A stretch of 5,439 bases of DNA from Campylobacteraceae bacterium. GTDB taxonomy: Bacteria; Campylobacterota; Campylobacteria; Campylobacterales; Campylobacteraceae. Below the pieces are notes generated by a model. It was given only the letters and a program-made list of their open reading frames with translations, made no database searches and was not told the DNA's origin. The translations under genes were made by a program, and so were the position numbers. This document shows, piece by piece, positions 1-5,439 of this stretch. Position 1 is the first letter of the stretch. Each line of letters opens with the position of its first letter. The stretch spans positions 1 to 5,439 of the forward strand of contig JAITEH010000083.1 of NCBI GenBank assembly GCA_031282125.1. Direction: 5' to 3'.

Positions 1-275
1 CTGATATAGAGACTTTTGCCTTCAAAAAAGCCGTTTTCAGCCGTCTCTATCGCGATGATTTTCCCGTCAATCGGCGCCAAAATAGCCAAAGGGTCGTCTT
101 CTTCCGCGATTCTTTCGGGATTTCTGTAAATAGCGATAAAAACCAATAGCACGACAAGCATTATATGCGAACCAAAATCCGCCAAGCATGAGAGCAAAAA
201 TATCGCAAATACTATGGCTATATTGCGCCATCCCTCTTTGGCGATAATCTGTGTCGTACTAAATGAGCTGTTCAT
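1..275 (-). CDS. psd: Phosphatidylserine decarboxylase family protein, N-terminal part (cut by window edge)
   Basis: Partial gene: the start and 91 codons are present and the rest lies beyond base 1. I translated it by hand. It begins MNSSFSTTQIIAKEGWRNIA, followed by a hydrophobic stretch at about residues 17-50 that could form one or two membrane helices. Next come YRNPER (50-55) and APIDGKI (67-73). A (F/Y)RNPER block followed by a P-x-DG block is typical of phosphatidylserine decarboxylases, which convert phosphatidylserine to phosphatidylethanolamine at the inner membrane. The Asp of the DG motif is probably the family's conserved Asp, but the self-cleaving GST-type site that makes the pyruvoyl group is outside the window, so activity cannot be judged. 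The start is supported by AAGGGG (281-286) five bases upstream; this site covers the ftsH stop codon, and the genes are nine bases apart. The same ftsH-psd order is known in C. jejuni. Family call is fairly sure; exact substrate is not. Confidence 0.8.
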   Translation of the reverse strand, partial: MNSSFSTTQIIAKEGWRNIAIVFAIFLLSCLADFGSHIMLVVLLVFIAIYRNPERIAEEDDPLAILAPIDGKIIAIETAENGFFEGKSLYI

Positions 276-284
276 AAAAACCCC

Positions 285-2246
285 TTAAATAGTGAAATTA
301 TCTTGACTCTCTTGAACCTGCGAATCTTTTTGCGCTTCTATGTCCACTTGTATGCGCGTGGCGATACCATTGGCTTTCTCGTAATCCCTGATGATTTGCC
401 TGAACTCTTCGCCATCCAACGTCTCTTTATCATATAACGCTTTGACGGTATTTTCTATAGCGCCTCTATACTCTTCAAGCAGTTTTATGACGGCGTTAAA
501 ACGTTCGTCAAGCTTCTCTTTGATAAATTTATCTATCGCTTCGGCAGTCTTTTCGCTGTAATCCTTTATCGTCTGTCCGCCGTTTAAGAAAAGATTTGCC
601 TGTCTTTCCAAAACCATAAGCCCAGCCACTTCGCTCATGCCGTACATGCCGACCATGGATTTAAGAATATTCGTAGCTCGTTCAAGGTCGTTTGACGCGC
701 CGCTTGAGACTTCGTGCAAAAAGACTTTTTCAGCCGCACGGCCTGCGAGCAACACATCGACTTTGGCAATAAGCTCATGATGTTGATACAAATAGCGATT
801 CTCTTCGGGCGTATTCATGGAGTATCCAAGCGCGCCGATACCGCGCGGTACGATAGTAACTTTTGTAGTTTTTGTAGAACCTTTTGTAATCTCTCCTATG
901 AGCGCGTGTCCGCTCTCATGATAGGCTACTATCTTTTTCTCTTTTGGATTTATCGCTCTGCCTTTTTTCTTTAGGCCGATAGCGGCTCTCTCGAATGCTT
1001 CCAAAAAGTCTTTTTGTTCTACTTGGTCTTTTGATTCGCGTCCTGCTAAAAGCGCCGCTTCATTTATGATATTTGCCAAATCCGCCCCCGCAAAACCAAC
1101 AGTTAGTCTTGCTATCTCTTCTAAGTCCACGTCTTTGGCTATCTTCAAATCTTTTATATGCACTTTCAAAATCGCCACTCTGCCTTGAAAATCGGGTCTA
1201 TCCACAACTACTTGCCTGTCAAATCGTCCGGGTCTCAAAAGCGCGGCGTCAAGAACTTCGGGTCTGTTTGTAGCCGCCAAAACGATAACTGGCGATGAGT
1301 CGGAGCTAAAGCCGTCCATTTCAGCCAAAAGTTGATTTAAAGTCTGTTCTCTCTCGTCGTTTCCGCCAAGCTGTCCGCCTGCGGCGCGGCTTTTGCCGAT
1401 AGCGTCTATCTCATCTATAAATACAATAGCCGGAGCCTCTTTTTTCGCGTTGTTAAACAGCTCTCTTACCCTGCTGGCACCAACACCCACAAACATCTCT
1501 ATAAAACTTGACCCCGAAACCGAGAAAAACGGAACGTCAGCTTCGCCTGCGACCGCTTTTGCAAGCAGTGTTTTACCAGTACCGGGAGGTCCTACAAGCA
1601 GTACGCCTTTTGGGATTTTAGCTCCAAGTCTTATGTATCTATCGGGATGGCGCAGAAAATCCACTATCTCCACAACTTCCTCTTTTGCCTCTTCTATGCC
1701 AGCAACGTCGGCAAATTTGACTTTCGGTTTTTCGGAATTTACAAGTTTTTTGCTGTTGCCTGTGCCCAAAATACCGCTTCCCATGTTTTTTTGCATGCGA
1801 TTGACGACAAACATCCAAAGCGCAAAAAATATAAACAGATAGAGCATCCATGAAAGCGCGTTGGTGAACCACTTCGACTCTTTGTGTCCGCCGTAAGCTA
1901 CGTTTTTTTCTTCCAAAAGCGGTATGAGAGACGTGTCCTCTCCTATCCTTTGGGCTACGTATTTTATCCTCGGCGTATCTTTTGAGATAGCTATCAAAGT
2001 CTCGTCACTGATGCTTGCGCTCTCTATTTTGTCGTTTTTGATAAGCTCTTTTATCTCATAGTAAGCGACATTTTTAGTCTGCGCATTGACTACATCGGCA
2101 ATCTCCGATATATCCGAAGACGGAGTAACGAAAGTTTTAAAAATAAATATTACCACTATGGAAAACAGCGCAAATACAAGCAGTGGATTTTTATTAAAAA
2201 AATTATTATTGTCATTTTGCGGTTGTTTGTTGTCGTTTTGTCCCAT
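285..2246 (-). CDS. ftsH: FtsH, membrane-anchored ATP-dependent zinc metalloprotease
   Basis: Complete 653-residue protein, normal family length. FtsH is a hexameric inner-membrane protease that extracts and degrades misfolded membrane proteins and selected cytoplasmic proteins. Visible parts in order: an Asn/Gln-rich N-terminus (1-20); membrane helix 1 (about 21-40); a periplasmic segment (about 41-126); membrane helix 2 (about 127-149); then the AAA+ module with Walker A GPPGTGKT (219-226), pore motif FVG (252-254), Walker B IVFIDEID (274-281), and the second region of homology with sensor Asn327 and likely arginine fingers Arg338 and Arg341. The protease domain has the zinc site HESGH (443-447) and probable third ligand Asp520. 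All catalytic residues are intact. The acidic, Gln-rich tail after about 630 is a likely flexible end. Translation probably begins from AAAAGG (2253-2258), six bases before the ATG and lying over the last prmA codons; prmA ends three bases upstream, suggesting coupling. No heat-shock promoter is visible directly in front. Confidence 0.98.
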   Translation of the reverse strand: MGQNDNKQPQNDNNNFFNKNPLLVFALFSIVVIFIFKTFVTPSSDISEIADVVNAQTKNVAYYEIKELIKNDKIESASISDETLIAISKDTPRIKYVAQRIGEDTSLIPLLEEKNVAYGGHKESKWFTNALSWMLYLFIFFALWMFVVNRMQKNMGSGILGTGNSKKLVNSEKPKVKFADVAGIEEAKEEVVEIVDFLRHPDRYIRLGAKIPKGVLLVGPPGTGKTLLAKAVAGEADVPFFSVSGSSFIEMFVGVGASRVRELFNNAKKEAPAIVFIDEIDAIGKSRAAGGQLGGNDEREQTLNQLLAEMDGFSSDSSPVIVLAATNRPEVLDAALLRPGRFDRQVVVDRPDFQGRVAILKVHIKDLKIAKDVDLEEIARLTVGFAGADLANIINEAALLAGRESKDQVEQKDFLEAFERAAIGLKKKGRAINPKEKKIVAYHESGHALIGEITKGSTKTTKVTIVPRGIGALGYSMNTPEENRYLYQHHELIAKVDVLLAGRAAEKVFLHEVSSGASNDLERATNILKSMVGMYGMSEVAGLMVLERQANLFLNGGQTIKDYSEKTAEAIDKFIKEKLDERFNAVIKLLEEYRGAIENTVKALYDKETLDGEEFRQIIRDYEKANGIATRIQVDIEAQKDSQVQESQDNFTI

Positions 2247-2249
2247 TTT

Positions 2250-3086
2250 TTACCTTTTATAAACTAATGTGCGCCATTCGTCCTTGCCGAACTCATCAAT
2301 AAGCATCAATGAGCCGTATGCGGACTTAACGCGCGCTTCATATTTATCCAAAATTCCTGAAAGTATTAAAATACCGTCATTAAAAAGCCTGTTTGTCAAA
2401 TCTTTTTCAATCATCAAAAGTACGTCGGCTACTATATTTGCGGCAACTATACCATATTTTATATCGCCTGCTTTGGTTTTTGCCTCTCCTGCCGAACCAA
2501 CCCATGCGTTTTTGTACTTTACGCCGTTTTTGGCAAAATTCTCTTTCGCCGCTTCCAAAGCCTGCTCATCCGTATCGCAGATATCTGCAATCGCGCCAAG
2601 TTTACTCGCCGCTATAGCCAAAATACCGCTTCCTGTGCCAACGTCAAGCATTCTGCTGCCGATACTAACATATCTTTGCAGCATGAGTAAGCACCCGTAC
2701 GTGCTCTCATGATGACCCGAACCAAACGCCAAAGCTGGGTCTATGACGACATTTATCAAAGACTCCTTTCCCTCTTCCCAGCTTGGATGTATGTAGATGG
2801 AGCCCGCTTGTATCGGTTCAACCGAATTTTGGTATTTTTTTATCCAATCTTCGTTTTGTTTTATCTGCAAAGAGGTTTGGGCTGTTATTTCGCAGGATAA
2901 TTTTTCCGATAGTTTTTTGGCAAATTCGTTTATGCCGACAACTATCTCATCCAAAGGCTCTTCGCTTCTTAATATGACACTGCCGCCGTTTTCTTCGAGA
3001 GCATCTGTAAACGACAATAAAAAGTCGCTGAAAAGCTCTATGTGCGAAGACGGACGAACCGTCAATTCAAAATAATTTTCACTCAT
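2250..3086 (-). CDS. prmA: Ribosomal protein L11 methyltransferase PrmA
   Basis: Cytoplasmic SAM-dependent methyltransferase that trimethylates amino groups of ribosomal protein L11. With the ATG at 3086 it is 278 residues, slightly shorter than the E. coli enzyme (about 293). Residues 1 to about 90 form the less conserved substrate-recognition part and linker. The catalytic half has the PrmA signature DPALAFGSGHHEST (116-129), SAM-binding motif I LDVGTGSGILAI (147-158), an acidic residue after strand 2 (CDTDE, 170-174) and the AANIVADVL block (215-223) that replaces the NPPY-type motif in this family. The ORF can be extended by one TTG codon at 3089, but GGAA at 3092-3095 is five bases from the ATG and only two from the TTG, so I chose the ATG. 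The gene is followed by ftsH after three bases. Homology to PrmA is clear; L11 methylation is known for the family and inferred here. Confidence 0.95.
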   Translation of the reverse strand: MSENYFELTVRPSSHIELFSDFLLSFTDALEENGGSVILRSEEPLDEIVVGINEFAKKLSEKLSCEITAQTSLQIKQNEDWIKKYQNSVEPIQAGSIYIHPSWEEGKESLINVVIDPALAFGSGHHESTYGCLLMLQRYVSIGSRMLDVGTGSGILAIAASKLGAIADICDTDEQALEAAKENFAKNGVKYKNAWVGSAGEAKTKAGDIKYGIVAANIVADVLLMIEKDLTNRLFNDGILILSGILDKYEARVKSAYGSLMLIDEFGKDEWRTLVYKR

Positions 3087-3091
3087 CAAAA

Positions 3092-3095
3092 TTCC
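3092..3095 (-). promoter_or_regulatory. Ribosome binding site that decides the prmA start
   Basis: GGAA on the minus strand lies five bases before the ATG at 3086 but only two before the in-frame TTG at 3089. Normal spacing therefore favours the ATG. The site is weaker than the AAAAGG used by the neighbouring genes. Confidence 0.55.
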
Positions 3096-3128
3096 AATTT
3101 TATAAATTCGCCGTTCATGAAAGGATTT

Positions 3129-3134
3129 ATTTTA
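3129..3134 (-). promoter_or_regulatory. Possible -10 box for prmA-ftsH-psd
   Basis: TAAAAT in the only sizeable gap inside the cluster, 42 bases before the prmA ATG and preceded by a T-rich run (CTATTTTTAGC). Campylobacter sigma-70 promoters commonly have a TATAAT-like -10 with a T-rich upstream stretch and no conserved -35, and none is seen here at 16-18 base spacing. The ten bases GCTAAAATAA also occur at the -10 proposed for pglG. Transcription would begin near 3121. AT-rich DNA gives such matches by chance, so this is tentative. Confidence 0.4.
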
Positions 3135-3141
3135 GCTAAAA
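3130..3141. repeat. 12-base perfect palindrome TTTTAGCTAAAA
   Basis: Perfect inverted repeat with no spacer, located between hisA and prmA and overlapping five of the six bases of the putative -10 box. It has only two G/C bases at its centre and no loop, so it would not make a stable RNA terminator. It could be part of a dimeric repressor site or simply chance in AT-rich DNA. Confidence 0.35.
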
Positions 3142-3157
3142 ATAGTTTGTATATGCC

Positions 3158-3868
3158 TTACGAAACGCGCGAGATTGCCTCTTTTAAATTTATCGTGCCT
3201 TCATAATAAGCTTTGCCGACGATAACGCCTTCTATTTTTTCGGTTTTCAAAAGTGCGTCTATATCGTTCATGTCTCTTACGCCGCCGCTTGCTATCGTAG
3301 GAAGATTTGAAGCGTTTGCAATCTCTAACGTAAATTCAACGTTTACGCCTGAAAGCATGCCGTCCCTGCCGACATCTGTGCAGATAATAGCGCGCACTCC
3401 CGCATCGGCAAATTTTTGCGCTAAAAGAGAGGCTTTGATATTTGAAGTCTGCGCCCATCCTTCGACCGCCACGAAGCCGTCGATTGCGTCGATGCCTACG
3501 ACTATTGGGTAGTTTTTACTCATCTTTTCGACAAATTGCGGATTTTTAAGAGCGATTGAGCCCAAAATCACTCTATCGATGCCCATGTCGATGTATTTTT
3601 TTACGCACTCTTCATCTCTTATACCGCCGCCAAGCTCTATTTTCAAAGAGGTTGTATTTCTGATTTTTTGTATAACTTCCAAGTTTTTAGGCTCGCCCGC
3701 AAACGCGCCGTTTAAATCCACAAGATGAAGCCATTTTGCTCCTGATTTTTCAAACTCATCTGCCAATTCCCATGGAGCGTGAGAGTAGATTTTCGCGCTT
3801 TGCATCAAGCCTTTGCTGAGCCTTACGGCTAATCCGTCTTTTAAATCAATCGCTGGGAGTATTTGCAT
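3158..3868 (-). CDS. hisA: HisA, phosphoribosyl-formimino-AICAR-phosphate (ProFAR) isomerase
   Basis: Complete 236-residue (beta/alpha)8 barrel enzyme of histidine biosynthesis. It converts ProFAR to PRFAR by an Amadori rearrangement in the cytoplasm, and PRFAR is the substrate of the HisH-HisF synthase. Catalytic Asp8 (PAIDLKDG, 5-12) and Asp127 (GIDAIDG, 125-131) are present, as is Thr164 (ICTDVGRDG, 162-170); these match the positions I recall for the Thermotoga maritima enzyme. The two phosphate-binding regions are LGGGIRD (79-85) and ASGGVRD (193-199), with IVGKAYYEG (216-224) near the end. Nothing suggests a PriA-type double-function enzyme that would also serve tryptophan synthesis, but specificity cannot be proven by eye. 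The ATG has GGAAA (3875-3879) six bases upstream, inside the end of hisH, and hisH ends one base before the start, so the two are likely co-translated. After the stop the same frame stays open for 23 codons. Confidence 0.97.
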   Translation of the reverse strand: MQILPAIDLKDGLAVRLSKGLMQSAKIYSHAPWELADEFEKSGAKWLHLVDLNGAFAGEPKNLEVIQKIRNTTSLKIELGGGIRDEECVKKYIDMGIDRVILGSIALKNPQFVEKMSKNYPIVVGIDAIDGFVAVEGWAQTSNIKASLLAQKFADAGVRAIICTDVGRDGMLSGVNVEFTLEIANASNLPTIASGGVRDMNDIDALLKTEKIEGVIVGKAYYEGTINLKEAISRVS

Positions 3869-3869
3869 G

Positions 3870-4481
3870 TTAAATTTCCGTAAAATTTTTTAATATTTTG
3901 AGTCCGTTTTCGTGCGACTTTTCTGGGTGCGGCTGAAAACCGTATATAGAGCCTTTTTGGACGATGCTTGGAAAATCATATCCGTAATTTGTAGAAGCGA
4001 TTATGTACTTTTTGTCGCATATGGCGTGATAACTATGCACGAAATAGAGATAAGCCTTATCCTGCACGCCTTTTAAAAGCGGGCTGTCTTGTTTGATTTT
4101 GAAAGAGTTCCATCCTACATGAGGTACTTTCAATGGCGTTTTGAATTGTGTCTTGTCAAACGCAGTTACGATGCCCTCTATCAATCCAAGCCCGCTGTTT
4201 GAGCCAAATTCGCTGCTTTTGTCAAACAATAGTTGCATTCCAAGGCAGATACCAAGCAGCGGTTTGCCGCTATTTGCGAACTCTTTTACCGCTTCGCTCA
4301 TGCCACTTTCATTCAAAAACCGCATTCCATCGCCGAATGCGCCGACACCGGGCAAGATAGCTCTGTCATAGTTTTTTAACTCTTCGGGTTTTTTCACTAA
4401 AACGGCTTTTTGCCCTATCTTTTCGATGGCGTTTATAACGCTTCGCAGATTTCCTATCTTGTAATCAATCAGAGCAATCAT
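3870..4481 (-). CDS. hisH: HisH, glutamine amidotransferase subunit of imidazole glycerol phosphate synthase
   Basis: Complete 203-residue class I glutamine amidotransferase, normal HisH length. With HisF it forms imidazole glycerol phosphate synthase: HisH releases ammonia from glutamine and HisF uses it to turn PRFAR into imidazole glycerol phosphate and AICAR. The catalytic triad is intact: Cys79 in GICLGMQ (77-83), His185 and Glu187 in QPHPEKS (183-189). The oxyanion-strand motif PGVGAFGDG (44-52) and PHVGWN (120-125) are also present. The start ATG has AAAAGG (4488-4493) six bases upstream and lies inside the end of the pglG-like gene (17-base overlap, different frame). hisF is not in this window, so its partner must be encoded elsewhere. 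Campylobacterota also use HisH-like proteins (e.g. PglX/PtmG types) in surface-sugar pathways, but the adjacent hisA makes histidine synthesis by far the better reading. Confidence 0.95.
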   Translation of the reverse strand: MIALIDYKIGNLRSVINAIEKIGQKAVLVKKPEELKNYDRAILPGVGAFGDGMRFLNESGMSEAVKEFANSGKPLLGICLGMQLLFDKSSEFGSNSGLGLIEGIVTAFDKTQFKTPLKVPHVGWNSFKIKQDSPLLKGVQDKAYLYFVHSYHAICDKKYIIASTNYGYDFPSIVQKGSIYGFQPHPEKSHENGLKILKNFTEI

Positions 4482-5388
4482 CTCTAACCTTTTTTTTATT
4501 TACAAGGCGAAGATAAACCGACAGCCCTATGAGCAGAAACGTTACTCCTCCAAGCAGATAAACTGCGTAAATGATATTGGCGCTCTCGCCTTGAGCGGCA
4601 AACTTAAATACAAGCATCAAGGATTCGATAGCAAGAGCGATGACTATAGAGCCCAAAAATCTTACCATTGTTTTGTGTACGCTGCCGTTTTGGGGTTTTT
4701 TGCTGTGTCCTAAGACCTCTTCTTCAAAGATAGTTTTTACAAGGTCAAATATTGCTAAAGAGAGCGTCAAAAGTATCGTTGCTCTGAACATCGCTTCCAT
4801 GTTTATCGCCGCAAGACTGAAGCCGCTAAGCGAAAACATATCTATGCCGTGAAAAAAGACTACCGCAGATACAAGCAGCAGCGCAACGGCAAAAAATGTA
4901 TAGATAATTTTGGAAAATATGTCAAAAACGCCGTCTAATCTGTTGATTTTGATAATTTTTAAGATATCTTCAAGCGATATATCTATGCAGATAACGTAAC
5001 ACAATTTTCTCTCATCATCATACAAAGGAAAGCCCGCCGTTACGCAAAGGTCGTTTGTGAGTGCGGACGGATACGGGTCTGTTAGAACGCAGCGTTTTTC
5101 TTTTACGGCGCGGTAAAAGTAGGATTTGGAACTTCTGTTTGCTCCCTTGCCGACAGCAAATTGCGGTTCGGGAGAGATATTGTCGGCTACTTGTTCGCCT
5201 TTTGGGTCAAGTATGTATAAAGCTTGAAAACTCTCTACTTCATGGGCGATTTTGTCAAGCTGCAAAAGTATATGTTCTAACTCGGGTTTTGGCATGTTAT
5301 TTTTGATATTTCGCGTAAAAAGATAACAAAGATAGGCGCGCGCCTGATATCTTATATCGGAAAATTTCTGAATATCTCTAATGGTCAT
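4465..5388 (-). CDS. pglG: PglG-like membrane protein with PDC/Cache-like sensor domain
   Basis: Complete 307-residue protein. Residues 1-145 look like a PDC/Cache-type sensor: ALYILDPKGEQV (56-67), then RSSKSYFYRAVKEKRCVLTD (85-104), PYPSALTNDLCVTAGFPLYD (105-124) and the closing strand YVICIDISLEDIL (131-143). Four membrane helices follow at about 158-180, 199-219, 242-262 and 272-296, and the tail is basic (NKKKVRDD). No helix or signal peptide precedes the sensor part, so it is predicted to be cytoplasmic, which is unusual for PDC domains. From memory it resembles C. jejuni PglG, annotated as a general glycosylation pathway protein because it sits by the pgl cluster; to my knowledge no enzymatic role is established. 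No output domain (kinase, methyl-accepting, GGDEF) is present. AAAAGG (5395-5400) lies six bases before the ATG. The end overlaps hisH by 17 bases. The symbol rests on remembered similarity and on prmA-ftsH-psd downstream. Confidence 0.75.
   Translation of the reverse strand: MTIRDIQKFSDIRYQARAYLCYLFTRNIKNNMPKPELEHILLQLDKIAHEVESFQALYILDPKGEQVADNISPEPQFAVGKGANRSSKSYFYRAVKEKRCVLTDPYPSALTNDLCVTAGFPLYDDERKLCYVICIDISLEDILKIIKINRLDGVFDIFSKIIYTFFAVALLLVSAVVFFHGIDMFSLSGFSLAAINMEAMFRATILLTLSLAIFDLVKTIFEEEVLGHSKKPQNGSVHKTMVRFLGSIVIALAIESLMLVFKFAAQGESANIIYAVYLLGGVTFLLIGLSVYLRLVNKKKVRDDCSD
4488..4497 (-). promoter_or_regulatory. hisH ribosome binding site merged with an A8 run in the pglG-like gene
   Basis: The minus strand reads eight A followed by GG. 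Its AAAAGG (4488-4493) is the hisH ribosome binding site, six bases before the ATG, and the same bases encode the Lys run near the C-terminus of the PglG-like protein. Ribosomes finishing the upstream gene would pass directly over the hisH start, so coupled translation is likely. Confidence 0.65.
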
Positions 5389-5416
5389 TAGATGCCTTTT
5401 GTGAAAAAATATTGTT

Positions 5417-5425
5417 ATTTTAGCA
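5417..5425 (-). promoter_or_regulatory. Extended -10 promoter candidate for the pglG-hisH-hisA group
   Basis: On the minus strand TGC is followed by TAAAAT, an extended -10 (TGnTATAAT-like), 28 bases before the pglG-like ATG, with transcription expected to begin near 5410. A -35 at 17-base spacing would lie just outside the window. Only 51 bases upstream of the gene are visible, so an upstream co-transcribed gene cannot be excluded. Confidence 0.5.
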
Positions 5426-5439
5426 GTAAATCATAACAT

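Noticed and set aside
1393..1842. 149-codon plus-strand open frame inside ftsH
   Set aside because: It lies opposite the highly conserved ATPase region of ftsH, its translation is low-complexity Ser/Pro/Leu-rich with no family motif, and there is no independent gene context. It is an antisense shadow.
2269..2712. 147-codon plus-strand open frame inside prmA
   Set aside because: Opposite the clear methyltransferase domain, with a Ser/Ala/Pro-rich translation typical of an antisense shadow.
3087..3089. TTG one codon upstream as the prmA start
   Set aside because: Only two bases from the GGAA ribosome binding site; the ATG at 3086 has normal spacing.
3090..3157. Rho-independent terminator after hisA
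   Set aside because: No GC-rich stem followed by a T run on the minus strand; the only inverted repeat is the loop-less AT-rich 12-mer.
3870..4481. HisH-like protein of a surface-sugar (legionaminic or pseudaminic acid) pathway
   Set aside because: It is coupled to a complete hisA with all catalytic residues, and no sugar-modifying enzymes are present, so histidine synthesis fits better.
4465..5388. Chemoreceptor or sensor kinase
   Set aside because: A sensor-like domain is present, but after it there are only four membrane helices and a short basic tail: no HAMP, methyl-accepting, kinase or GGDEF domain.
1..5439. CRISPR array, insertion sequence, prophage or anti-phage system
   Set aside because: No spaced direct repeats, transposase-like or phage-like protein, or defence domain on either strand; almost all of the window is covered by recognisable genes.

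Overview
The window is a tightly packed stretch of six genes, all read on the minus strand, from a member of the Campylobacterota (the former Epsilonproteobacteria, Campylobacter and its relatives). Three things suggest this. The run prmA-ftsH-psd matches the order I recall from Campylobacter jejuni. The first gene of the group resembles PglG, a membrane protein I know only from that lineage. Intergenic DNA is AT-rich, with TAAAAT-type -10 boxes and no recognisable -35. The sequence alone does not fix a genus.

In transcription order (right to left): a possible extended -10 promoter at the right edge; a PglG-like protein with a PDC/Cache-like sensor domain and four membrane helices (4465-5388); hisH (3870-4481), overlapping it by 17 bases; hisA (3158-3868), one base after hisH; a 71-base gap with a possible second promoter and a 12-base palindrome; prmA (2250-3086); ftsH (285-2246), three bases after prmA; and the 5' part of a phosphatidylserine decarboxylase-family gene (1-275), nine bases after ftsH and cut by the window edge. 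Most starts have an AAAAGG- or GGAA-type ribosome binding site 5-6 bases upstream, several lying inside or across the end of the preceding gene, so translational coupling is likely. I see no rRNA, tRNA, CRISPR array, insertion sequence, clear terminator or plus-strand gene.

Functionally there are two blocks. PglG-HisH-HisA joins a putative membrane sensor to two central histidine-biosynthesis enzymes: HisA makes the substrate (PRFAR) that the HisH-HisF synthase uses. HisF is not in this window. PrmA-FtsH-Psd joins ribosomal protein L11 methylation, membrane proteolysis and phosphatidylethanolamine synthesis. Compared with the C. jejuni order I recall (pglG-cheY-prmA-ftsH-psd), hisH-hisA occupies the place of cheY.

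This is mostly an ordinary housekeeping region. I found no convincing new system. The points most worth a second look are the predicted cytoplasmic placement of the PglG sensor domain, the hisHA-for-cheY difference, the A8 run at the pglG/hisH overlap, and the palindrome over the putative prmA promoter.
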